This document shows, piece after piece, positions 1 to 52,800 of a stretch of 64,000 nt of DNA. The position numbers and the translations under genes are program-made. How positions within the stretch are numbered: the first letter of the stretch is position 1; every line of letters starts with the position of its first letter. Location of the stretch: NCBI RefSeq assembly GCF_023856365.1, contig NC_064537.1, positions 3,797,001-3,861,000 of the forward strand, in the 5' to 3' direction. The notes beneath the pieces were generated by a model. It made no database searches. It saw only the letters and a list, made by a program, of their open reading frames with translations, and was not told where the DNA came from. The DNA is from Brienomyrus brachyistius (taxonomy: Eukaryota > Chordata > Actinopteri > Osteoglossiformes > Mormyridae).

Positions 1-52
1 GAAACACCCCTAAACTTTTCATCCCTTGAGGTGGATCTGGCCTCCAGCTCAC

Positions 53-42659
<42,607 letters not shown>

Positions 42660-42756
42660 CAGCGGAAGCTTGTGGGGTCCGCACTGCTACCAGCATGAGT
42701 CTGGGTCGGCGCCCAGCTTCCGTGTGACAAGGCAAGGCCCAGAATGGGGACCTACT
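42660..42756 (-). other. rnf213: rnf213 5' UTR portion of first coding exon
   Basis: On the minus strand an acceptor (gacagaaaacag) ends at 42757 and is followed by 97 nt with no in-frame ATG before the start codon at 42659. I read this as the 5' UTR part of the first coding exon. Confidence 0.55.
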
Positions 42757-43029
42757 CTGTTTTCTGTCTGCCTCTGCTTCCAGTTTTGAGAAAATGCGAA
42801 GATAAGAGAATTGTTATTTATAATAATAAATCATGTGGGTGAGGTACAAAGGTTACCAGGCTTTGTCTACAGCAAGTTCAGTGAGTTTCTGTTTCCTCGT
42901 GGATGTCTGACGTTTCCTTTCAGTTTCTGCATTAGGATACATTTCTTCTGAGCCCAAGCAAAACACGTTTTGTTTTTCAGAAATACATTTACCAACATAA
43001 CATTTGAAGAAATGCCAAATACAACCATC

Positions 43030-43205
43030 CATTTACTGTAATTGCTTAGCATGTTTTCAGGCTGCGAGAGAGAACCGGAGGAAACCCCACGACTACAGCG
43101 GGAAAACATGCAAACTCCACATACATGGAGCCAAGGCAGAGATTCGAACCCCGATCCAAGAGGAGCGAGGCAACACTGCTAACCACTGCGACAAAATGCC
43201 GCCCC
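43030..43205 (-). mobile_element. SINE, head half only
   Basis: Minus-oriented copy of the same tRNA-derived family: ggggcggcattttgtcgcag head, GGTTCGAATCTCTG-like B box, ending near 'ctgaaaacatgc'. The 3' half is missing. It lies between the rnf213 5' UTR exons. Confidence 0.7.
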
Positions 43206-43580
43206 AAATGGCAAATAAAAAGCTTAATTCCACTCAACATTCAATTTCATTTCATGTGACTCGCATTAAAATGAAATGCGAATGTGACAGCTATACTGCC
43301 GTAAAGCATGCATTTGGAACATACATTTGGAAATCATAAAACGTGTTGACAGCACGTACATTCGTGAGATAAATACCTGCATGCATAACTACTGGACAAT
43401 ACACGACGTCAATCAGCTTAACGTAACGTAAAAGAATACCAAATAAAATTCTAATGACACCTACTGCACTTCGAGAACAATTCAAAATATTAGAAAAGTA
43501 TCCCTTATAATTTCCAGTGATTCATGATGGCATTTTATGTACTTGTTTTTTAAAGTACAGAAGACGACACCGATGGGTAC

Positions 43581-43682
43581 CTGCTACGCCAGCTGCCGGT
43601 CCAGTGAGTAACGCTGTTTGCTTCGCAGAGCCGAATCTCAATGAACTAGGCGACTCGCCCCTTTCGGTCAAGGGACACTGAC
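43581..43682 (-). other. rnf213: rnf213 putative non-coding first exon
   Basis: A gtaccc donor (43575-43580, after GTAGCAG) and a TATA-like box about 30 bp upstream of 43680 delimit a roughly 100-nt GC-rich stretch without a long ORF. I infer it as the untranslated first exon; the transcription start is approximate. Confidence 0.45.
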
Positions 43683-43707
43683 GAAAGAGTAAGTTACCGT
43701 GTCTGCT

Positions 43708-43715
43708 TATTTATA
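43708..43715 (-). promoter_or_regulatory. TATA-like box of rnf213
   Basis: TATAAATA on the minus strand, about 30 bp upstream of the inferred first exon and 190 bp downstream of the interferon-response motif. The spacing suits a TATA-directed, inducible promoter. Confidence 0.5.
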
Positions 43716-43904
43716 GCATAAATATAAAATGCAAACTCGAATTCGACATTTAAAAATCGCAGTGCGATATTAACTCCGGTGTTGCGCTCTTTAATAAGTT
43801 ACCGGGTATTGCATGAATGGTCGTAGCTTTCTTACCAAATGGAAACATTTTTCTGTCCCGTAGTAACTTAGAGTTGCGCGAACGTTCCTAACTCGAACTC
43901 CTAA

Positions 43905-43919
43905 TTTCGGTTTCGTTTC
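43905..43919 (-). promoter_or_regulatory. ISRE/IRF site upstream of rnf213
   Basis: The plus strand reads TTTCGGTTTCGTTTC, that is GAAACGAAACCGAAA on the minus strand. It holds a consensus GAAANNGAAA interferon-stimulated response element with an extra overlapping GAAA half-site. It lies about 225 bp upstream of the inferred start. A weaker GAAATGAGAAA follows at 43938-43948 on the plus strand. Mammalian RNF213 is interferon-induced, so this is a credible IRF/ISGF3 site. Confidence 0.6.
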
Positions 43920-44299
43920 AGCGTAAATTGAACATACGAAATGAGAAATGGGCCGGTTTGAACGGTAGGTGGCATACGTTTTCTGCGCTGTCTTACCGTA
44001 TCCTGCCTCCCGTATCCACAGCTCAGTCTGGGCCGATGGGTTTGAGGGCCGGTAGAACTGGGGGTCCTGCCTACTCCCGAAGTCCCAGCCCAGGGCCGAC
44101 GTTGAATCCCAGTCCAACCCTGCTACGACAGGCAGTGATGCTCGCCTAGGGCCCCACATAGGGCCGGTCCTGCTCCTGTTACCTATTTCAGCATTTTTGC
44201 TTATGTTTTGTTCAGATGAACAATAGCGTTAGAAGAATGTCAAACATTAATATAAAAAAAAAACACACAAACACGCACAGCAAAAATACAACAAAATCG

Positions 44300-44305
44300 T
44301 TTATT
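44300..44305 (-). terminator. Poly(A) signal of small secreted-protein gene
   Basis: AATAAA on the minus strand about 530 bp past the stop codon at 44833; the likely 3' end of that transcript, about 600 bp before the rnf213 promoter. Confidence 0.5.
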
Positions 44306-44832
44306 GGATGCATTTCTCTACAATTAATCGATATTTACAGTTGCAGGAAAAAGAAAACGATACTTCATATAATTTTCATCGCCTGTGACATGTTGCCACC
44401 TACTGGCCAAAAACTATACTGTTTTAACTGTTACGTAAATACATTTTCAAAATAAACAAAAAAAAAGAATGACATATGCTTAGTTTTGGTGGGTCATTAT
44501 TCAAAAGGAGAGGGAACATTTTGCTATAGAAACACACTTTGGATGGACCACTATTTATGGGCTAAAGCATAAAAAACTAAAACAGGAAGTCAAGATAAAA
44601 ACATGGATACATAAGGCAATGATGTCAGCAGACGAAAGGGTAGACAAAAAGAGTTAAACGTGTTTCCAGGAAACATTGTGGCAGTGTCTGTTAATGCTAC
44701 AAGGTGCTCTTCTAGTGTTTGAAAGCCTTTTTATGTGGGCCAGTGCCACCCTCGTCAGCTATAATACAATGGAATTAGGTACAGGACTGAGGGAGGGAAT
44801 AAGGGGCGGAGATCAAAGTGAGGGTCCAAAGC

Positions 44833-45955
44833 TCAGGCCTGGGGGGTTTCTACCTTCCTCAAAGGATTTCGAAGCATAACCCTGTTTCTGCGTGCAGGCT
44901 GCCTGGGTCCTTCACCCACTAGTCCAGGATGCTTCTCCCTGGAGGGTGGGGGCACCTCCTCCGGTGGCGGACGCTCTGGCCTGGGGGGGGCCGGGCCCCT
45001 GCCTGCCCGCATGTCATCCACGAAGGCCTCCACCCCCTCGAACTTGGTGGTGAGCTCTCCCAGACGCTCCTTCAGACTGTTAAACTCCGTATAGAGGTCA
45101 TCCAAAGCATCAGACAGGGGTTTGATCCTGGGTTTGGGGTCAGGGAGGCCAGGGGGGCAGAGGAAGCAGAGGATTAAGCATCAGCCAGCTTGTTCCCGAA
45201 TCGCTGGAAACCACCAACAAAAAGACCAGCCTCAGGCACAGCCTTACTGTCCTGCTTGCGTTCCAGCAGGAGAGATTCCTAACACTCTCTCAGCACAACG
45301 ACAGGGTCCTCGTTCAGTGGAGGCCCCTGGATCGACCTACCTGGTGTAGTCGGGCAGGACCATGCTGTGGTCGTTGAGGAGCAGCTCCTTGACCTGCGTC
45401 ATGATGGCAAACTTCCAGTTGTCCAGCACCAAGGTGAGGTTGGAGCAGCCTTTAGTGTTGACCTTCTCCGCTTCAGAGGAAGCACAGAAAGCAGTGAGGT
45501 TGGCACAAGGCACGCCTGGCATCGACCCACACCGACTTTACTTGCAAGTGGGAGCCACGATGTTGTGTCTCTCTCTGTTTCATGCCTGAACGTGACTTCA
45601 TTTCTGGCAGTGCTGTTCGCTGGCCCGGGAAGTTCTCCCAGGAGAACCACACTGACATCACTCTCAGTGAACAACTAAAATAACAACTAAAATTACAAGC
45701 TTAACAGAGCCATTAGGGTACAAATGCTAGGCTCTGCTGCTTCATTATATCACCATTTATACTTTGAGATACTTAATGCAATGCAGGCAAAATACCTGAT
45801 TCTAGGGTACAATAGCACGGCCCTTAAGGAGCCCAGAACCTGCAGCTAGGTCCCTCACCGTCAGCCCTATAGTCCCACTCTGCATTCTGCTTCTGTCTCC
45901 TCTTCTGGGCCGCACTCAGCACCACCAGAGCCAGCAGCAGTAGCACCAGCCTCAT
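44833..45955 (-). CDS. Small secreted coiled-coil protein, unrecognised, 173 aa
   Basis: Three exons (45859-45955, 45341-45470, 44833-45127; 522 nt including TGA) joined in consistent phase (G|CG = Ala, AG|G = Arg). Residues 1-15 ([15 protein letters not shown]) form a signal peptide. A basic patch QKRRQKQ follows, then [20 protein letters not shown] with an N-glycosylation site (NLT) and the only Cys outside the signal. Next comes a heptad-like helix ([35 protein letters not shown]). The tail is Pro/Arg-rich ([27 protein letters not shown]). Both downstream donors are canonical. I cannot name it. The conserved-looking middle and disordered tail suggest a small secreted or ER-luminal protein; function unknown. 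It lies in tandem upstream of rnf213. Confidence 0.8.
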
Positions 45956-46337
45956 TATTGCTTTCAGAGCAGAGACACAGTAGGACCATCAGAACTGGAA
46001 CTCATTCATTCCCATTAAAAACATTCCTGCCCCATGAATAAAATGAACGAGGTTGTTTACCTACAACATGTATTCATGTTATATGAAATTATTTAGCAGA
46101 TAAAATATCACTATTATACCACAATAGAAGCAGATCGTTCATGCTAATCAAGTACAGGAGTCAGATCTAAAAATGATATAAAATATAGATTCATTGCCTG
46201 CAACGGTACAAAGGCTCATAGTTTCACCTTTTTCTAGTCTATAGATTTTTGAAGAATGACAATCCAAACACACGCTGTAATAACTTCTAAATTTCAAGGG
46301 AAGCTGTAAATTCTAGGTAAAAAAAATGGATAAATAC

Positions 46338-46400
46338 CTGCTTTGGATGGATTTTTCCTCTAATAATTCACCAGTGGTAAACTCAGAAACTTCTGTGAGC
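46338..46400 (-). other. Putative non-coding first exon of the small secreted-protein gene
   Basis: Minus-strand CAAAGCAG|gtattt donor at 46332-46337 and a TATA-like GATATTTAAG at about 46420 suggest a roughly 60-nt leader exon spliced to an acceptor near 45963 (ctgaaag). Inference only. Confidence 0.4.
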
Positions 46401-46439
46401 AGTAACTGGTTGGCTGGCTTAAATATCAGGCTCTGGAAT

Positions 46440-48130
46440 GTCAGCCCCCTGTCCTACTCTGTGGTGGGGGGGGGGGGTGTGGCTTCAGCACCCTGGTGAT
46501 CATTGTAGCAAATTAGGTTCCAACCATTTCCTCAGTATGGCCTCTTTACCTCTCGCAAAAAGGCATGACGTACAGTGTATGAAGAGGCTTTTGCCCAGAT
46601 GCAGCCACACACAAGCGTCTCCTTACCCACAATCCCCCAAACGGGACGCTCGCTTATATGAGAACACACCCCTCATTAGTCCTCTCCCGGTACCCGACAT
46701 GATTATGGATTATTTGCGGTGTCCCTGTGATCGCCGCTTCGAGGAAGCAGACCCCAGTGGCAGAATCATCTGGGATGGAAACAGCTACTTGATCATTTGT
46801 GGAAACCTCTGGAACGACGCAGTGGTCTTCTTAGCGGGAACAACGGCGCTCCGGACGTCGCGCTCCGCGTCCCGCTCGACGGCCAGGTCTCTGCTGCCTC
46901 CACACAGCTTGGCAGGTCTCTCCCCGTCTTGCTGGTGACTCCAACTCCCCCCCCCCCAGGAACATGTGTAGTGCAAGAGAGCGGAAGCGCTTGATGTTTC
47001 AGACTCGGTTCCAGGAGAAGCATTCCTGCTTTTTGCCGTGCCGGCCTGTTGTCCATCTGAGGTCCACCGCACCCCCGATCACGAAACCATGGCACATGCC
47101 AGCGCTCGTTACTGCCTTGAGAAAAGGGGGGAAGGTTACGACCGCAGCTTACAGCGACCAGATCGCCCTGCTTGTTTAAGGAAGCTCTCTATTCTCATCC
47201 GTGTTTTGACTGGAAGGCCCTAGTATAAAAAAAGGTACTATTTTCATCCAAAGAGAGTGCTGTTTACAGAGGAAACCAATGTGAGGGCCAAGGGGTGCAT
47301 CCAAAGATGGGACCAAGGGTGTGGACTGTACCAAAACGGAGCAGGGGGAGTTTAGGGGTTCCAGATAATGACAAAATCCTCAAGGATGGAGACAGAGACT
47401 TTATAATGTATAAATTTGTATAAAAATAGGCTCAGGATTCAAAACGGCCATCGAAAGGCTGCACAACCTGGAAAAACTCTTCCAACGTGGTCTTCTGGCA
47501 GAAAAACAAACACAATTCTCACTCTAGACTGGCACGGCCCTAATTGGCCCACAAAGCATTTATTTCTGCTGTACTTTACATTTTCAAATGGCAAAAAAAA
47601 TCACATCAACAATCCAGCAACAGTTGTGAAACAATCCAAAACCACTGCCAACATCTTGTCGAAGCTCATGCACTCGTGCGGAAAAAGCTCCACCACTAAA
47701 TGAATCCGCTGCCACGATCGCGCTTGCCGGCTGCATCCTGAGATCACGCTGCTCGCAGAGACGGGAAGGAGGAATTCGAGCCAAAGTGGGTTTGCTGGCT
47801 TGGTGTGTAGCGTCCGGTGCAGCAGCAGAAGAGCAGGATGGAGCGTTTATTTCGGAGACGTGGCTTAAGGCGATTTCAGCGTCCACACCAGCAGCCTGCG
47901 TGGGGCTTACCGCCACCCAGTGCGGACGCGCCCGCCATCCAGTGCAGACGCGCCACTCAGGAACAGACTGCTCCAAAGCAGCCATGTGAACGCGCCAGCG
48001 AGCACCACAGGCTGGTAACGTGTGTACGGGGCATGCCGTCCCAGCAGTCTTGCTCGGACAGTCCATGTTCAGAGGGCAGGGAGGTTAAAACCAGGAGTCA
48101 GAATGGACACTCAAGACGTTATTGTTCAAA
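46440..48130. other. Intergenic, no supported gene
   Basis: Between the small secreted-protein gene and the nploc4 3' end. Holds G- and C-homopolymers (46466, 46945). A patch at 47250-47420 (GTGCTGTTTACAGAGGAAAC...) might be an eroded transposase, but I could not confirm it. ORFs here show no family pattern. Confidence 0.5.
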
Positions 48131-48137
48131 GTCAATA

Positions 48138-48143
48138 TTTATT
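48138..48143 (-). terminator. nploc4: Poly(A) signal of nploc4
   Basis: AATAAA on the minus strand 1.55 kb beyond the stop codon. The interval 48144-49692 has no gene and is best read as a long 3' UTR, as in other vertebrates; it includes a (CA)n run and poly-C/poly-G tracts. Confidence 0.55.
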
Positions 48144-48282
48144 GGGTACGTTCAAAAGCAGATGGAAAGTCATTTCCTTAAGTATGAAAACTGTGCAGTG
48201 AACATCCAGTTTTAAATACTGTTTTAACCTGGAATGAGTATTTTAAATTATGTTTCCCATTCTACGGCAAAGGCAGCGTGGG

Positions 48283-48296
48283 GACGCACACACACG

Positions 48297-48335
<39 letters not shown>
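48283..48335. repeat. (CA)n microsatellite in nploc4 3' UTR
   Basis: CACACACGCACGCGCGCACA passing into a pure CA run. Confidence 0.85.
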
Positions 48336-48336
<1 letters not shown>

Positions 48337-49692
48337 AATGACAGCATCCTCAGGCATAGCACCCCCTCATCTGCTGTGCTCCCCACGTCCCCCTCCCCCC
48401 CTCACAGGTGCACAACACATTGGACCAAGTGCCATCAGCACGGCCCACTTTGTTCCTGAAGGATCGCTCATTCCTCACCTCTGACCCCTGGCCAGATCTA
48501 ACAGAGAAATGGGCCGAAAGTCTTTGAAGTCAATCCCCCCCCCCCCCCCACAGGAGATCGACAGGAGTAATTGAGAGATGGGTTTCATGTTTCCCCCCCC
48601 AAGTCCAACCTGATCAATCAACAACAGAACAGCAAAACAAAGATAACGATCAAGTCTTTGTGATACAAACAGGCGTAAGTGGGGAGAGCCCATGACGGGG
48701 GGGGGGGGGGGGGGGGGCTACTGACATAGAATGGGGAATAAAACGGAAGTAATTCAATGATGCCACCCCAAGCCAAAACTACAGGCGAAGATGGAGCCCT
48801 CGCTTCCATGCCAAGCCCGTCCCGCGGCACCGAGAGCCAGCCCATGCTGGGAAACAGGACCCGCAAACCAATCCAAACCACCCGGCAGAAATGAGACGGA
48901 GCTGCAGGCTGGCCAGCGGCCACCAGGGCGGTGACACTCACTACCAGGGCTGGTGCCCCTAGAGGGCTACGTCCACGTCCTGGCGAGACACTGCAGTGCC
49001 CCGACCACATCAGCAAGGTGGACTCAAAACCACTGCTGATGAGAGCTGGGAAAGAGGAGTAATTTGAGTGAGGGAGGAGAGGAAGAGAGACCCTTGCTGA
49101 ACTGAATGAGCAGCATCGCAGGATGGAGTGACCAATAGGGGGCAGAAGTAGGTAATGGACAGGGGGGCGGTGGGGGCAAGTACGGGAATCTTTCTACTAA
49201 AGCAAAGAAACCAAACAACTAAACCAATTTCCATAAATAAGAAAAAAAAATGACAAAATGCATCATTTGGAACTAATTAGTTTGTGTATTTACACAATGG
49301 AGAGAGTAAAATTAGGCTTGTGACCTCTAAGGGGGGGGGGGGGGGTAATGGAAGGTAATGGAAGATCCCGATTTGCCCCACAGGAGGGTGGGGATGCAGG
49401 CGGACATGAGTGCTAAACTGACATCTTTCAGACATCATTCACAGACACCAGTGGCATGGTGCTGGCAGCGCCCCCTGCAGGACAAAAAGGCAGCCTGTGA
49501 GGGGGGAGAAAACAGGAGCTGGGTGATCAGAGGGGAAAAGGGTCAAAGGTCAAGGGAAGGAGGGTACAGAAGACAGCATTGTAGCTGGTCCCAGAGTGAT
49601 GGTGACATCTGTGGTGAGTCTGGGCCCCGCCCAGGACTGCATGACTCCGCCTTCCCTATAGCCTGGGGAGGAGCTGGAAAAGGGCGCGGGGT

Positions 49693-49853
49693 TTAGCTGC
49701 GAGGTAGACTGCACATCTCGCAGAGCTCGGTGCCTGGCTGGTTCATAAAGGTGCAGTGCAGGCAGGACCACATGGCGGACGCTGACGTGGGGGCGGAGGG
49801 GCCGCTCATGGCCCCGTAGTCATGGGAACCCGACGGCTGCCCGCCCACTGTGC
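49693..49853 (-). CDS. nploc4: nploc4 last exon: NZF ubiquitin-binding finger
   Basis: 161 nt including the stop. It encodes a Gly/Ser-rich linker, then [20 protein letters not shown], then CSLPR: CxxC...CxxC with the TF dipeptide typical of NZF fingers that contact the Ile44 patch of ubiquitin. The protein ends five residues after the last Cys. Confidence 0.93.
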
Positions 49854-52800
49854 CTGCAATGGAGGGAGGTTATTAGAACAAGACAGCAGGGGCTCTCTGA
49901 TGGGGGGGGGGGTGAAGCATGTCAGATATGGGGGCTGAAGTGTATTAAGCTGGGTAGACGGTTAAATTCAAGCAGATGGTGGAGAAAGTGGACTGACGAC
50001 TATGGGGCAGAGAGTCTACCAGACAGGAGTGGCCAGGTCAGTCGCCCAGACAACAGGCAGAGCACTCCCTGGCTCCGCCCACCCACCCGGATCCCTGCGG
50101 GACTCACTGCACAGCTGCTCGATGGTCGCCCACTGCACCGACTTCTTCCAGGTTCGAGCCAGCTCCTCATTGGAGGTCTTGACTGCATCCAGCAGGAGCC
50201 CGATGCTATCCTGTGTCCAAGGGAGCAAGAGCGACCCTTGAGATGTGATGCCAAAACGTACTGAGGGTGCCGGAGGGGTGAGGGGGGGGGGGGGAGTGTG
50301 GACTGTTCGACAGATGAGAAACCAAACATGTGAGAAGCAGAAGTGAACAAGCCAACTGCGCCAACTCGCTTCCTAGAATGCATCTGGGCAAAGAACGCAG
50401 GAGAACTGATAACAATTATGCGTCTCGAACAGGAATCGCGCTGAATACTCGGTACGGAGGAAGCAAAGCGGGAAACAAGGAGGCTATTTCAACACCAGAT
50501 CAAAGACCATCGTAACAGGTAACAGTAACACCGTGACGGACCCTGCGGACGGGAAATGCTGGCAGGAAGTACCGTGCCCGGCTCTCCGGGCAGACCTCAT
50601 CCTCCAGGAATCCAAGGCTGCTCAAGACTGGCTTGGCCTCTCCCTCACCGCCCACTGAAGTAATAACCACCCCCTCGAGCAAACAGGCCAGCACGGGTGG
50701 GGGGACTCCACAATGGTTAAGAGCCATTAACACAGAAATAATGACTCCCTGCTTCACAAATTTCTCAAATCTCCACCAACTCAGTCCAAAGCCACAGCTC
50801 AGCCAAGGGTCGAGGAGTCCTGCTCCGTCCTACACAAAGACGTCGGCTCCAACATCAAGGCGACAGTGACGAAGCCTCTTAGCATCACATGGAATGGAAC
50901 AGAACACTGACACTTAATTCATCTCTCTGGGGAAACTGCTGCCTATCTTTCGCTTTCCATGAGACAGAGACACGTATACAGATGACAGCAAGTCTGGGGG
51001 GGTCACAGCCAGCATGCAGCACCCGTGGGGGGGCAGGGCCACACTCAGGGGCCCAACGGCAGCATCAGTCCACCGGCCTCAGGATTCGAAGGGGCCTTCT
51101 GATCGTGGACACAGAGTCCAAACCCACAGAGCCATACAGCAACCCCTTATACAAGGCCAACAACGGAGGGGGAACTACAGTGCGGCTCACTACTTCGCCG
51201 GGAAGGAAATGTGCCCAAGCCATTGGATAACATCTCTACTGTAAGCAGTTATGTTGGGGGAGAGATGCGTTTCAGGAACTCCTGCACTGCATGGGAGGCC
51301 AGCCGGGGAGACTCGGTGTGGAACTCACCCCAAGGGGCATGACCTCATTGGTGACCAGGAAGAGCAGTAGGTGGAAGTCAGAGACGACGTCTAGGAATGC
51401 CGCCGAGGAACTTTGGGACAGGTACGTGGTCAGGCTGTGGAAGTCCTACACACACACAAAAAAAAAAAACACCTTTAACACAGCAGGCAAGCCTCGGGTT
51501 TTCCCATCAGCCACCACGTGGCGGGCCCATCCATGCCAGCACATCCCCCCCCCTCCACACACACACAGGTACACTAACGCAGGAGCAAGGACCTTCCACC
51601 AGGAACGTACTGCCTCTGCATCTTTACCTGAGTCTCCCCCAGTACGTCGCGGTTCTCGATGGGGAAGCGATGCATGGATGAGAAGGTGTACACTGGGTCC
51701 TTAGGGAAGGTGGTGGTGATCTATGAGGAGATGGCAGGGGAGGCACATCAGGGCAAGGAGTGGGCGCCATTCACAGATAAAAGAGTCACATCTTCTAAAG
51801 TCTGCTCCATGGAAGGCCCTCTACTAAACGGTGAGAGGTGGGCGGGTCTCCTGAGCCGCAAGCCAATAGCACCACGATGACGTTCTGGAAACATTAAGAT
51901 GGAGCACGTCTGGCGGGGAGGGGAGGGACCCAAACACAGAGGTCTAAGGAACCTATTCAGACTGGTCCAGAGTCTGCTGCTCCTTCAGGGAATAACAAAC
52001 CAAACTTTCCACCCCATTCACTCTTCAGAAGTGTGGCTTCTGGCGATGAATCTACGCCACCATTAGTCATCTCATCAACTAAGTGGTGCTCAAATGCGCA
52101 GCCTGGGAGGACGGCCATTTTGTGGGAACGTCGCAGGAGCGGACGCCAGCCCAGGATAACATGGCGGAGTGGCCAGGACCAGTCACAGGACCAGTCACAG
52201 GACCAGTCACAGGACCAGTCACAGGACCAGTCACACTCTACCCATGTACCTGCAGTCAAATCCCAGGTGAGGAGACTAATCTACGTGAACAGAGGGCAGC
52301 AGGGCATTATGGGAGCTGGCGAGGTGTTTATGAGGTCATACACCCCAGCGGAGCCACAGAGAACATCTTGAAATAAGAGTCAAATCGAAGTCTTTCTTCT
52401 AGATATAATTGCACTCAATAAATGTTTCTTATTGGGGGGGGGGGGGGGGTTGGCAGAAACCTCACGCTCCTTCAGTCAGCTGATCTGCAATTATGTCATT
52501 TCTTTCTGCTGGGATTACAAAACAAGGCAGTCACTGCGAACGCCTGGAAGGCTGCGCAGTAATCTGAGGCACTTAGAGGCAGCTCATGGTGCTTAAAAAG
52601 CAGGACGAGTGTTTGGCAGCGGCGGAGGGGCTTGGGGCCGCCGACATGGGGCCCCGCCGACATGGGGCCCCACCTTAAATAACGCCTTTCAGGAGCCCCC
52701 TGAAATCTGTCACGGCACCTGGTTAAATGAAGGGCACGGGACCCCCACATTGTGGGCTAACTGCCTCCCCATACTGCCAGGCCCCCAGGGAAGGGGGGAG

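Noticed and set aside
43791..44159. 122-codon minus-strand ORF upstream of rnf213
   Set aside because: Overlaps the promoter and ISRE, has no family pattern or splice support, and is not needed for phase.
47240..47420. Possible transposase fragment (VLFTEETNVRAKG...)
   Set aside because: Some resemblance to Tc1-type catalytic cores, but too eroded, with stops and no termini; not called.
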